DNA from: DATLGB01 sp963726825
GTDB lineage: Bacteria; Actinomycetota; Thermoleophilia; Solirubrobacterales; Solirubrobacteraceae
Direction: 5' to 3'
NCBI GenBank assembly: GCA_963726825.1
Contig: CAVSDT010000001.1
Span: 310,001-374,000 of the forward strand
DNA length: 64,000 nt
Positions 24,163-31,813 of this stretch are shown here, piece by piece. The position numbers were made by a program, and so were the translations under genes. Position 1 is the first letter of the stretch, and each line of letters opens with the position of its first letter. Below the pieces are notes generated by a model. The model did no database searches, had not been told where the DNA came from, and worked only from the letters and a program-made list of their open reading frames with translations.

Positions 24163-24550
24163 CTCTGCCCGTTACCTCCTGGCGACCGCCTCGGTCGCCC
24201 TGCTCGCCTGGCTCGGCGCGAGCGCCGCGCTGGGCAGCGCACCCGCGTCGACGGACGCGCGTGCCTCCATCCCGGCGGCCTCCGTGGCCGTCGTCCAGGC
24301 GCCGGCCGGCGCCCTGCGGCCCGACGCCGCGGACGTCCGCGCGGCCACCGCCACGCCCGCCGGCTCGTGCCCGGCGCGCCGGTCGACGTCGTCACCGTGA
24401 CCGGGACCGTCGACGCCCAGAACACCGTCGCGCGGCTCGCCGCCGAGCGGCCCGAGGCCCTCATCGTCGGCGCCGGCCCGCGACGTCAGCGGCGCACTGG
24501 CCTCGGCCCGCGAGGCCTGGCCGCAGCTGCGCGCCGTCGCCGCGCGCTAG
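24158..24550 (+). pseudogene. Secreted protein of unknown family, two compensating frameshifts
   Basis: ATG 24158 opens a signal-peptide-like start (RYLLATASVALLAWLGASAALG) and runs in frame to about 24350. Sense then continues in a second frame (RRLVPGAPVDVVTVTGTVDAQNT to EALIVGAG) until about 24475, and returns to the first frame (ARDVSGALASAREAWPQLRAVAAR) to the TAG at 24548-24550. Read literally, the first frame stops at 24400 after 80 aa. I do not recognise the family; the joined product would be about 130 aa. Its operator and promoter look intact, so the frameshifts may be recent or sequencing errors. Confidence 0.55.
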
Positions 24551-24560
24551 CCCGCGACAT

Positions 24561-24605
24561 CGAGATCGGTCCTGAGCCGCCCTGGGCGGTCTCAGACCGA
24601 TCTCG
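24561..24605. terminator. Strong bidirectional hairpin terminator
   Basis: CGAGATCGGT (24561-24570) pairs with ACCGATCTCG (24596-24605), then CTGAG/CTCAG and CCGCC/GGCGG extend the stem, with a CTG loop and single-base bulges. It lies between two convergent genes that stop at 24550 and 24610, so it can serve both. There is no T-run, as is common in GC-rich actinobacteria. Confidence 0.75.
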
Positions 24606-24609
24606 CGGC

Positions 24610-24885
24610 TCAGGCCGCCTGCTCGAAGCGCTTGCGCGAGCGCTCCCTGGCCTTGGCCGCCTCGACCTCGCGGTCCTTCGGCGGCGCCGTCGTCACGAGG
24701 CTGTCGAGCAGCCCGCGCGACACGGCCGTCACGGCCGCGACGGCGGCGTCGAACGCGGCCTCGTTGGCCTTCGACGGCTTCGTCGTGCCGCTGATCTTGC
24801 GCACGTACTGCAGGGCCGCCGCGTGGACCTCGTCGTTGGTGGCGGGGGGCTGGAAGTTGTGGAGGGTGCGGATGTTGCGGCACAT
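24610..24885 (-). CDS. DUF2277 family protein
   Basis: 91 aa, ATG 24885. It starts MCRNIRTLHNFQPPATNDEV and continues AAALQYVRKISGTTKPSKANEAAF, the clear DUF2277 signature, with a charged C-terminal helix (DREVEAAKARERSRKRF). A small, soluble, helical protein, common in actinobacteria and proteobacteria, with no known function. A two-Cys or metal role is not supported, since only one Cys is present. Divergent from the metallophosphoesterase across 78 nt. Confidence 0.93.
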   Translation of the reverse strand: MCRNIRTLHNFQPPATNDEVHAAALQYVRKISGTTKPSKANEAAFDAAVAAVTAVSRGLLDSLVTTAPPKDREVEAAKARERSRKRFEQAA

Positions 24886-24950
24886 GCGCGCAACGGTACG
24901 CCGAAACGCCACGTCGATCCAGCGTCGATGGACTTCGCGTGACGCCGGGT

Positions 24951-24956
24951 TAGCCT
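24951..24956 (+). promoter_or_regulatory. Candidate -10 of leaderless metallophosphoesterase mRNA
   Basis: TAGCCT ends 7 nt before GTG 24964; no ribosome-binding site is present between them. The -35 is not obvious. Confidence 0.45.
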
Positions 24957-24963
24957 CGCACGG

Positions 24964-26553
24964 GTGGGCCGTCTCCGCACCCCCGCCCTGATCCTCACCG
25001 TCGTCGTGTGCGCGCTCGCAGGCGCCTGGACCGGGCCGCGGCTGGCCGGGCCCGGCGTCTACGCGACGACCGTCGCCGACGTGCAGCTGCGCTTCGGCGT
25101 CACGACCCCGGGGCGGCGTGGCCTCGACCTCTACGTCCCGCTCGCGGACTGGGGGCTGCGCTCCGCGGTGACCGGGGCGCCGGTGCGGGTGCGCGCGGAG
25201 CCGCGGCGCATCAACCGTCCGGGCGTCGTGCGCACCGTCAGCGACCGCGACGCCGGCACGGTGCACGCCCTGCGGGCCGAGCTCGACGATGCGCTGCGCG
25301 CCGCACTGCTGCGCCACGCCCTGTTCGCCCTGGCCGGCGCGCTCTGCGGCGGTCTGCTCGCCGCGCTCATCTGGCACGCGGCGGGCGGACGCGGTCGGCG
25401 GCTGGCGCTCGCGCCCGCCGGCGCCGTCGGCCTGGTGCTCGTCCTCGGCGGTGGACTCGCCGCCTGGGGCGCGCTGACCTTCGACGGCAAGCAGCTCGAC
25501 CAGCCGAACTACTACGCGTCCGGGATCGAGCTCGAGCGCATCGTCAGCCAGGCCGATGCCCTGCGTGCCTCCGGGGCGAAGTACTCCAGCCGCGTCGACA
25601 ACGCGCTGCGCGGCATCTCCGGCCTGCTCGACGACTCCGGCGGCAACGCGAACCCGCTCTCGGCGCCCAAGCGCGGCGACACCCGCCGGCTCGTGCTGGC
25701 CTCCGACATCCACAACAACGTCCTCACCCTGCCGTCGCTGCGCCGCTACGCCAACGGCGCGCCGACGGTGCTCGCCGGGGACTTCACGGTCAACGGCGGC
25801 GCGATGGAGGCGCCGCTGGTGCGCCGCATGGCTGCGGTCTCGAAGACGGTCGTCGCCGTCTCGGGCAACCACGACTCCCCCGGGATCATGCGCCAGTTCG
25901 AGCGCGACGGCGTGACGGTGCTCGACCACACCGACGGCGTCAAGACGATCAGCGCCATCAAGATGACCGGGTTCGAGGACCCGCTCGCGTTCGCCGCCGG
26001 GGAGTTCCCGCGCGGCATCCGCGCCGGCATGAGCTTCGGCGACATCAAGAACGGCAAGGCGCTGCGCGAGGCGGCGATCGAGGAGCGCTGGCGCTGGTGG
26101 CGGGCGCTGCCGGAGCGCCCGCAGGTCCTGATCGTCCACCAGGAGGGGCTCGGCCGCGCCCTCGCCGAGCGGATCCAGGCGGCGGAGCCCGACGGCCCGC
26201 CGTTGACGATCCTCGTCGGTCACACCCACCGCCAGCGGATGGACCTCTACGGGCCCGTGACGGTCGTGAACTCCGGCTCGATCGGCGCCGGTGGCCTCTT
26301 CGGCATCGGGGAGCAGTCCGTCGGTCTCGCGCTGCTGGACCTGCGCCGCACCGACAACGCGCTGGAGGCGACGGACCTGATCTCCCAGAACCCGAAGACG
26401 ACGGCGGCGCAGGCGCGGCGCGTGATCACCGACAGCCCGGACTGCGACGACACGCTCGTCTTCTGCCACGACGACGGCGAGGCCGATGCCGACGCCGAGC
26501 CGCCCGACGACAGCGAGCCGTCGCCGACGCCGACCGCGTCCCCTACCCCGTAG
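24964..26553 (+). CDS. Membrane-anchored metallophosphoesterase
   Basis: 529 aa. A transmembrane segment or signal anchor lies at about 7-25, with two more helices near 115-135 and 145-170; between them is an extracytoplasmic region. The calcineurin-like phosphoesterase domain (about 235-470) shows ASDIHNN, LAGDFTVNGG, VSGNHDS, VHQEG and GHTHRQ, which supply the di-metal ligands. The C-terminal tail is acidic and Pro/Thr-rich (DDSEPSPTPTASPTP). Orientation suggests that the catalytic domain is outside the membrane (inference). The substrate is unknown. GTG start; ends with an 11-nt convergent overlap with the reductase gene. Confidence 0.85.
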   Translation: MGRLRTPALILTVVVCALAGAWTGPRLAGPGVYATTVADVQLRFGVTTPGRRGLDLYVPLADWGLRSAVTGAPVRVRAEPRRINRPGVVRTVSDRDAGTVHALRAELDDALRAALLRHALFALAGALCGGLLAALIWHAAGGRGRRLALAPAGAVGLVLVLGGGLAAWGALTFDGKQLDQPNYYASGIELERIVSQADALRASGAKYSSRVDNALRGISGLLDDSGGNANPLSAPKRGDTRRLVLASDIHNNVLTLPSLRRYANGAPTVLAGDFTVNGGAMEAPLVRRMAAVSKTVVAVSGNHDSPGIMRQFERDGVTVLDHTDGVKTISAIKMTGFEDPLAFAAGEFPRGIRAGMSFGDIKNGKALREAAIEERWRWWRALPERPQVLIVHQEGLGRALAERIQAAEPDGPPLTILVGHTHRQRMDLYGPVTVVNSGSIGAGGLFGIGEQSVGLALLDLRRTDNALEATDLISQNPKTTAAQARRVITDSPDCDDTLVFCHDDGEADADAEPPDDSEPSPTPTASPTP

Positions 26554-27274
26554 GTCCGAAGCGCTCGGCCGCGATCCGCTCCGGCGGATGGCCGAGCCCG
26601 ACGAGCAGCCCGGTCACGTGCTCGACGAACGGCGTCGAACCGCAGACGAACACCCGCGCTCCCGGTCCGGGCCCGGCGGCGAGCATGGCCGCGTCGACCC
26701 GGCCGCGGTGGCCGTGCCAGACCGCAGGTGACTGCCGCGTGAAGGTGATCGCGGCGTCCTCCTCCGCGAGCTCGTCGGCGTAGATGAGGTCGGTGGCCGA
26801 GCGGGCGGACACGAGCAGATGCGCCGGGACGGCCACGCGTGCGCCGCGATCACGGCGGTGGCGCAGCATCGCCATCAGGGGGACGACGCCCGAGCCGCCA
26901 CCGACCAGCAGCAGCGGGCCGCCCTCCTCGACGGTCCAGGTGAAGGGCGCGCCGATCGGGCCGCGCACCTCGAGCTGGTCACCGGGTCGCGCGATGCGCG
27001 CCAGCCACGGCGAGACCTCGCCCGTGAGCAGCAGCTCGACGGTCAGGGCGAGGTTCGGTCGCTCCGGCGGGGAGGCGATCGAGTACGAGCGCTGGGCCTG
27101 ATAGCCGTCGTCGGCCGTGAGCCGCACGTCGACGTGCTGGCCCGGCCGGTGGCCCGGCCAGCCCGGGACGTCGAGCGTGATCGTGCGGGCGGTCGTCGTC
27201 TCCTGCCGGTGGCCGAGGAGCGTCGCGGTCCGCCACGCCGTCGCTAGTCGTTCCAGTACCGCTGCTCCTGCCAC
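26543..27274 (-). CDS. FNR-type FAD/NAD(P) oxidoreductase
   Basis: 243 aa if started at GTG 27274, which lies inside the 3' end of the molybdoenzyme gene; no ATG, GTG or TTG starts the frame nearer the domain, so this is the best start. FAD domain: QRSYSIASPP (RxYS motif) near 80-89. NAD(P) domain: LLLVGGGSGVVPLMAMLRH and FVCGSTPFVEH. It ends RFGPTG. There is no 2Fe-2S ferredoxin domain. Gene overlap implies co-expression with the sulfite-oxidase-like protein, and the reductase probably supplies or removes its electrons. Confidence 0.82.
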   Translation of the reverse strand: MAGAAVLERLATAWRTATLLGHRQETTTARTITLDVPGWPGHRPGQHVDVRLTADDGYQAQRSYSIASPPERPNLALTVELLLTGEVSPWLARIARPGDQLEVRGPIGAPFTWTVEEGGPLLLVGGGSGVVPLMAMLRHRRDRGARVAVPAHLLVSARSATDLIYADELAEEDAAITFTRQSPAVWHGHRGRVDAAMLAAGPGPGARVFVCGSTPFVEHVTGLLVGLGHPPERIAAERFGPTG

Positions 27275-27846
27275 GGGTCGCCGCGGTCGTGGTAGCCCGC
27301 GCGCTCCCAGAAGCCGGGCTCGTCCTGCACGGTCACCGTCAGGCCCTGCACCCACTTCGCGCTCTTCCAGAAGTACAGGTGCGGGACGAGGAGGCGGGCG
27401 GGACCGCCGTGCTCGGGGGCCAGCGGCGCGCCGTCGAACTCGTGCACGACCCAGGCCTTGCCGCCGGTGAGGTCGGCGAGCGGCAGGTTGGTCGTGTAGG
27501 CGCCGGCGGCGTGGACGAGGACGAACTCCCCGCCGGGCTGGGCCCCGTCGAGCAGGGTGTCGACGGAGACGCCGCGCCACGTGGTGTCCAGCTTCGACCA
27601 CTTGGTGACGCAGTGGATGTCCGTGGTGACGGTCTCCTGCGGGAGGCGGAGGAGCTCGTCCCACGTCCAGCTGCGCGCCGCCGCGACCGCGCCCTGGAGC
27701 GTGAAGGTCCAGGCGGCGCGGTCGATGCGGGGCGTCGGCCCGATCGAGAGGACCGGGAAGTCGCGCTCGACGTACTGGCCGGGCGGGACGCGAGTGGGAT
27801 CGACGGGCGGGCGCCGGCCACGGAAGCCGCGCGACACGGGGGGCAT
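27244..27846 (-). CDS. Sulfite oxidase-like molybdopterin oxidoreductase
   Basis: 200 aa, one molybdopterin-binding domain of the sulfite oxidase/YedY superfamily. Likely Mo-ligand Cys in TDIHCVTKWSKLDTTWRG; other family blocks are LVHAAGAYTTNLPLADL, EHGGPARLLVPHLYFWKSAKWVQGL (Moco pocket and Arg/Lys contacts) and GFWERAGYHDRGDPW at the C-terminus. No Tat signal is present, so it should be cytoplasmic, unlike MsrP. ATG 27846 is preceded by a TAGTCT hexamer 6 nt upstream (leaderless). The FNR-like reductase follows with overlap. The natural substrate is unknown. Confidence 0.88.
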   Translation of the reverse strand: MPPVSRGFRGRRPPVDPTRVPPGQYVERDFPVLSIGPTPRIDRAAWTFTLQGAVAAARSWTWDELLRLPQETVTTDIHCVTKWSKLDTTWRGVSVDTLLDGAQPGGEFVLVHAAGAYTTNLPLADLTGGKAWVVHEFDGAPLAPEHGGPARLLVPHLYFWKSAKWVQGLTVTVQDEPGFWERAGYHDRGDPWQEQRYWND

Positions 27847-27852
27847 CGCGCG

Positions 27853-27858
27853 AGACTA
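27853..27858 (-). promoter_or_regulatory. Candidate -10 of leaderless molybdoenzyme mRNA
   Basis: Minus-strand TAGTCT ends 6 nt before ATG 27846, leaving no room for a ribosome-binding site. Confidence 0.45.
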
Positions 27859-27885
27859 CCGAGGCGTGCCCGCCCGTCGGCGGGG

Positions 27886-28743
27886 CTAGTTGCTGACGGC
27901 CTCGAGCACGCCCTTGCGGCCCTCGTGCGAGGACTCGTAGCGCTCGACCTGATCGGCGCGATCGGGGTTGTTGGAGACCTTCTCCTTGACCTCGTCGACC
28001 GTCATCTTGTCGTAGCCGCGGAAGGGCTCCTTGATGCCGGCTTCCTTGCCGGCCTTGTCAGCGGCGGACTTCGCCGTCGACTTCGCGGCGGCCTTCGTGC
28101 TGCCGGCCTGGTCCTTGGCGGCCGTGCGCGTGCGCGCGGCCGACTTCTTGGCCTTGCGCTCGGTCTTCTTGGCGGTGCGGCGGGTCGCGTCCGCGGCGCC
28201 GGTCTGGGAGACCTTGAAGTCGCGGTCGCCGACGACGGCGGCGGCAAGGGCGGGGATCTGGCCGCGCAGGCGCTCGAGCATGCGCTCCTCGTCCTTGCGG
28301 ATGGAGGCGGCCAGCTCGGCGGTCTGACGATCACCGGCGGACTTGGCGACCTGCTCGAGGGCGTCGTAGGTGGCGATCTCGAGGGCCTCGGTCGCGCAGG
28401 CGTCCTTGGCGTTCTTGAGGACCTTCTCGTGCCCGCCGGAGCCGCGGACGAGATCGATCGGCGTCTTGGCGAAGGCGAGGCCCTGCGCGACGACGGACTG
28501 CGTGGCGGCGACGACGGCGCCACCGACGACCTCGACGGTGCTCGAGCCCTCGCCCAGCTCGCTCATGCGACGCTGGAGGCGGGCGGCGTGATCGCGGGTC
28601 TCCTCGAGGTGCTTCTCGAGGCCCTGGCGCAGCTCGCCGCGGGGAGCCACGGCGATCTGGGACTGCAGGACGCGGACGAGGCCGACCTCGGAGGCGTGGG
28701 CCTCGGCGAGGTACTGGTTCAGGGTGGTGTCAGTGGAAGTCAT
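27886..28743 (-). CDS. DUF892-like ferritin-fold protein with histone-like basic tail
   Basis: 285 aa. Residues 1-160 are helical and Glu/His-rich (YLAEAHASEVGLVRVLQSQI, LEKHLEETRDHAARLQRRM, IRKDEERMLERLRGQIP), resembling the DUF892/YciE ferritin-like group, with a hydrophobic insertion near 75-95. Residues about 185-235 are an Ala/Lys/Thr-rich stretch (TAKKTERKAKKSAAR and following) like histone H1 tails. The last 50 residues (FRGYDKMTVDEVKEKVSNN) form a separate acidic/basic motif also seen alone in actinobacterial stress proteins. DNA protection or stress roles are inference. ATG 28743 is preceded by an AGAAG element. Confidence 0.7.
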   Translation of the reverse strand: MTSTDTTLNQYLAEAHASEVGLVRVLQSQIAVAPRGELRQGLEKHLEETRDHAARLQRRMSELGEGSSTVEVVGGAVVAATQSVVAQGLAFAKTPIDLVRGSGGHEKVLKNAKDACATEALEIATYDALEQVAKSAGDRQTAELAASIRKDEERMLERLRGQIPALAAAVVGDRDFKVSQTGAADATRRTAKKTERKAKKSAARTRTAAKDQAGSTKAAAKSTAKSAADKAGKEAGIKEPFRGYDKMTVDEVKEKVSNNPDRADQVERYESSHEGRKGVLEAVSN

Positions 28744-28812
28744 TACTTCTAAGTTGCCCGGTGGCCCGGGGGCCGCACACCACCGATGTCAGGGGATCAG
28801 CCCTGGCGCTCC

Positions 28813-28833
28813 GTGCGCTTGCGCACGTAGGAT
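28813..28833 (+). promoter_or_regulatory. Promoter of the glutamine-synthetase-like gene with palindrome
   Basis: -10 TAGGAT (28828-28833) ends 6 nt before GTG 28840, suggesting a leaderless mRNA. Immediately upstream the perfect inverted repeat GTGCGC-TT-GCGCAC (28813-28826) occupies the spacer between -35 and -10, a typical repressor site. No regulator gene is adjacent. Confidence 0.5.
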
Positions 28834-28839
28834 CGCTCC

Positions 28840-30180
28840 GTGCCCACCATGTCGCTGGACCAGCTCAAGGCCGCCGTCTCGGACGGGACGGTCGACACCG
28901 TTCTGCTGGCCATGACCGACATGCAGGGCCGCCTGCAGGGCAAGCGGCTCTACGCGCAGCACTTCCTCGACGAGGTGCTCGGCAACGACGCGGAGGGCTG
29001 CAACTACCTCCTCGCGGTCGACGTCGAGATGAACACGGTCGACGGCTACGCGCTCACGTCGTGGGAGTCCGGCTACGGCGACTTCGTGATGCGCCCGGAC
29101 GTCGGCACCCTGCGCCCGATCCCCTGGCACGAGGGCACCGCGCTGATCTTCGCCGACGTGCTCGATCATGAGGGCACGCCCGTCGGGCCGTCCCCCCGGC
29201 AGGTGCTCAAGCGCCAGCTCGAGCGCCTCGCCGAGCGCGGCTGGGGGGCCAACGCGGCGACCGAGCTCGAGTTCATCCTGTACGCGGACTCCTACGAGGC
29301 CGCACAGGCCAAGCGCTACGTCGACCTCACGCCGGCCAACCTCTACAACGTCGACTACTCGCTGCTGGGCACCGCGCGCGTCGAGCCGCTGATCCGCCGC
29401 ATCCGCAACTCGATGGCCGGGGCCGGCCTGACGGTCGAGAACTCCAAGGGCGAGTGCAACTTCGGTCAGCACGAGATCAACTTCCGCTACGCCGACGCGC
29501 TCAAGACCGCCGACGACCACGCGCTGTTCAAGCTCGGGGCGAAGGAGATCGCCGCCCAGGAGGGCTCGGCGATCACGTTCATGGCCAAGGTGGACGAGCG
29601 CGAGGGCTCGTCCTGCCACGTGCACCTGTCCCTCAGCGCCGAGGACGGGGGCGACCCGCCGTTCGCCGCCGACGAGTCGATCTTCGACGCGTTCCTGGCC
29701 GGCCAGCTCGCCGCCGTGCGCGAGCTCACTCTGCTCCACGCCCCCAACGTCAACTCCTACAAGCGCTTCGCAGCGGGTTCGTTCGCGCCGACTGCGGTCG
29801 CCTGGGGTCGCGACAACCGGACCTGCTCGCTGCGCGTCGTCGGGCACGGGCCGGCCAAGCGGATCGAGCTGCGTTCGCCGGGCGCCGACGTCAATCCCTA
29901 CCTCACCCTCGCCGCGATGATCGCGGCGGGCCTGCACGGGATCGACCAGGGGCTCGAGCTCGAGCCGGCGCTGGCGGGCAACGCCTACACGTCCGACAAG
30001 CCCACCCTGCCGGGCAACCTGCGGGAGGCGCAGGGGCTGTTCGCGGCCTCTGACGTGGCCCGCGCGGCCTTCGGGCAGGAGGTCGTCGACCACTACGTCA
30101 ACGCCGCCCAGGTCGAGCTGGACGCCTTCGACAGCGCCGTGACCGACTGGGAGCGCTTCCGCGGCTTCGAGCGGTTGTAG
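28840..30180 (+). CDS. Glutamine synthetase-like gamma-glutamyl-amine ligase
   Basis: 446 aa, with both the beta-grasp (about 1-110) and catalytic (about 115-446) domains of the GS superfamily. Seen: TELEFILYADSYEAA, NSKGECNFGQHEINFRYADAL, FMAKVDEREGSSCHVHLSL, NSYKRFAAGSFAPTAVAWG and RIELRSPGADVNPYL. It lacks the Tyr adenylylation region of GlnA and matches the PuuA/GlnA3/GlnA4-like group, which attaches glutamate to polyamines or ethanolamine. The amine-type permease, aldehyde dehydrogenase and SDR downstream support a gamma-glutamylated amine catabolic route. The exact amine cannot be named. GTG 28840 chosen by the promoter; ATG 28849 is an alternative. Confidence 0.85.
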   Translation: MPTMSLDQLKAAVSDGTVDTVLLAMTDMQGRLQGKRLYAQHFLDEVLGNDAEGCNYLLAVDVEMNTVDGYALTSWESGYGDFVMRPDVGTLRPIPWHEGTALIFADVLDHEGTPVGPSPRQVLKRQLERLAERGWGANAATELEFILYADSYEAAQAKRYVDLTPANLYNVDYSLLGTARVEPLIRRIRNSMAGAGLTVENSKGECNFGQHEINFRYADALKTADDHALFKLGAKEIAAQEGSAITFMAKVDEREGSSCHVHLSLSAEDGGDPPFAADESIFDAFLAGQLAAVRELTLLHAPNVNSYKRFAAGSFAPTAVAWGRDNRTCSLRVVGHGPAKRIELRSPGADVNPYLTLAAMIAAGLHGIDQGLELEPALAGNAYTSDKPTLPGNLREAQGLFAASDVARAAFGQEVVDHYVNAAQVELDAFDSAVTDWERFRGFERL

Positions 30181-30201
30181 GGCGGTTTGACCGCCGGGCC
30201 A

Positions 30202-30231
30202 TTGACCCGGTGGGCCGGGCCTGTTTAGGGT
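30202..30231 (+). promoter_or_regulatory. Promoter of the APC permease gene
   Basis: -35 TTGACC (30202-30207), 18-nt spacer, -10 TAGGGT (30226-30231); ATG 30238 follows 6 nt later, so the mRNA is probably leaderless. Just upstream, GGCGGT-TTG-ACCGCC (30181-30195) forms a small hairpin right after the preceding stop codon. Confidence 0.65.
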
Positions 30232-30237
30232 CGCTTC

Positions 30238-31803
30238 ATGTCATCGGTCGACGAGCGCCAAGGCGCAGACGAGAAGCGCCTCGCAGAGCTCGGGTACACC
30301 CAGGAACTGGAGCGCAGCTGGAGCGGCTTCCAGAACTTCGCCATCTCGTTCACGATCATCTCGATCCTGGCGGGCTGCTTCACGACCTACGGCCAGGCGT
30401 TCAACAACGGGGGTCCGGTCGCGATCTCCTGGGGGTGGCCGCTGATCTCGATCCCGATCCTGATGATCGGGTTCTGCATGTCCGAGCTGGTGTCGGCCTA
30501 CCCGACCGCCGGCGGGATCTACTGGTGGGCGGCGCGACTCGGCGGCGCCGGGTGGGGCTGGTTCACCGGCTGGTTCAACCTCATCGGCCTCGTGGCGGTC
30601 TGCGCGTCGGTGGACTACGGCGCGGCGACCTTCCTCAACACGCTGTTCGGCCTCTACGACTTCGACCTGTTCAAGGGCGCGTCGGACCCGTCGCCGTTCG
30701 CCCGCGGCACCTTCGTGCTGTTCCTGCTCATCCTCGCCCTGCACGCCACGATCAACATCCTCGGCAGCCACCTCGTCGCGCGCGTCAACTCCATCTCGGT
30801 CTGGTGGCACGTCGCCGGCGTCGCGATCGTGATCGGCATCCTGGTCTTCGTCCCCGCCCAGCACGCGAGCTTCGACTACGTCTTCACGCACCGGATCAAC
30901 AACTCCGGCTTCGGCGGCGGCATGTACTGGTTCTACGTCCTGCCCCTCGGCTTCCTGCTGACGCAGTACACGATCACCGGCTTCGACTCCTGCGCGCACA
31001 TCTCCGAGGAGACCCAGGGCGCCTCCGACGCGGCCGCCAAGGGCGTGTGGCGATCGATCTTCTACTCGGCGGTGATCGGCTGGTTCCTCCTGCTGGCGTT
31101 CACCTTCGCGGTCTCCGACGAGGCCAAGGTCCTCGACGGCGGCGGCAGCGCGATCGCCGTGTTCACCGCGGCCATGGGCACCGGCGCGTCGGTGAAGATC
31201 ATCATCTTCATCTCGGCGATCGGCCAGCTGTTCTGCGGCAACGCCTGCCTGACGAGCGCCTCGCGCATGACCTACGCGTTCTCGCGTGACGGCGCCATCC
31301 CGGGGTGGCGGCTGTGGAGCAAGGTCAACCACCGCAAGATGCCGGTCAACGCCGTCTTCTTCATGGTGTTCTTCGCCGCGCTGCTGACCGTGCCGACCCT
31401 GTTCCCGAACAAGGACGGCGTCCCGATCGCGTTCTACGCGGTCGTCTCGGTCGCGGTGATCGGGCTCTACATCGCGTACGTGATCCCGATCTACCTGCGC
31501 TGGCGGATCGGTGACGACTTCGAGGTCGGGCCGTGGAACAACGGCCGCAAGTACAAGTGGATGAACCCGCTCGCGACGGTCTGGGTGGTCATCATCACGA
31601 TCATCTTCATCCTCCCGACGGTGCCGGCCGGCGTGCCGTTCTCGAAGGACTTCTCGTGGCAGTCGGTCAACTACGCGCCGATCGTGACGGGCGGCGTGTT
31701 CATCGCCGTCGGCCTGTGGTGGCTGCTCGGCGCCAAGCACACGTTCACCGGCCCCAAGAAGACGGTCCGGGAGCTGGACGAGGAGATCGCCCTCGACGCC
31801 TAG
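30238..31803 (+). CDS. APC superfamily amino acid/amine permease
   Basis: 521 aa with about 12 transmembrane segments. N-terminal family signature: SWSGFQNFAISFTIISILAG, FCMSELVSAYPTAGGIYWWAARLGG (GABA/choline-type ACT subgroup), then LTQYTITGFDSCAHISEETQGAS in the central loop. Related eukaryotic-type carriers move GABA, choline or other amines with protons. Probably imports the amine used by the enzymes on either side. It has its own promoter despite the short 57-nt gap from the ligase gene. The aldehyde dehydrogenase follows 10 nt after its stop. Confidence 0.88.
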   Translation: MSSVDERQGADEKRLAELGYTQELERSWSGFQNFAISFTIISILAGCFTTYGQAFNNGGPVAISWGWPLISIPILMIGFCMSELVSAYPTAGGIYWWAARLGGAGWGWFTGWFNLIGLVAVCASVDYGAATFLNTLFGLYDFDLFKGASDPSPFARGTFVLFLLILALHATINILGSHLVARVNSISVWWHVAGVAIVIGILVFVPAQHASFDYVFTHRINNSGFGGGMYWFYVLPLGFLLTQYTITGFDSCAHISEETQGASDAAAKGVWRSIFYSAVIGWFLLLAFTFAVSDEAKVLDGGGSAIAVFTAAMGTGASVKIIIFISAIGQLFCGNACLTSASRMTYAFSRDGAIPGWRLWSKVNHRKMPVNAVFFMVFFAALLTVPTLFPNKDGVPIAFYAVVSVAVIGLYIAYVIPIYLRWRIGDDFEVGPWNNGRKYKWMNPLATVWVVIITIIFILPTVPAGVPFSKDFSWQSVNYAPIVTGGVFIAVGLWWLLGAKHTFTGPKKTVRELDEEIALDA

Positions 31804-31813
31804 CGTTGCGCGG

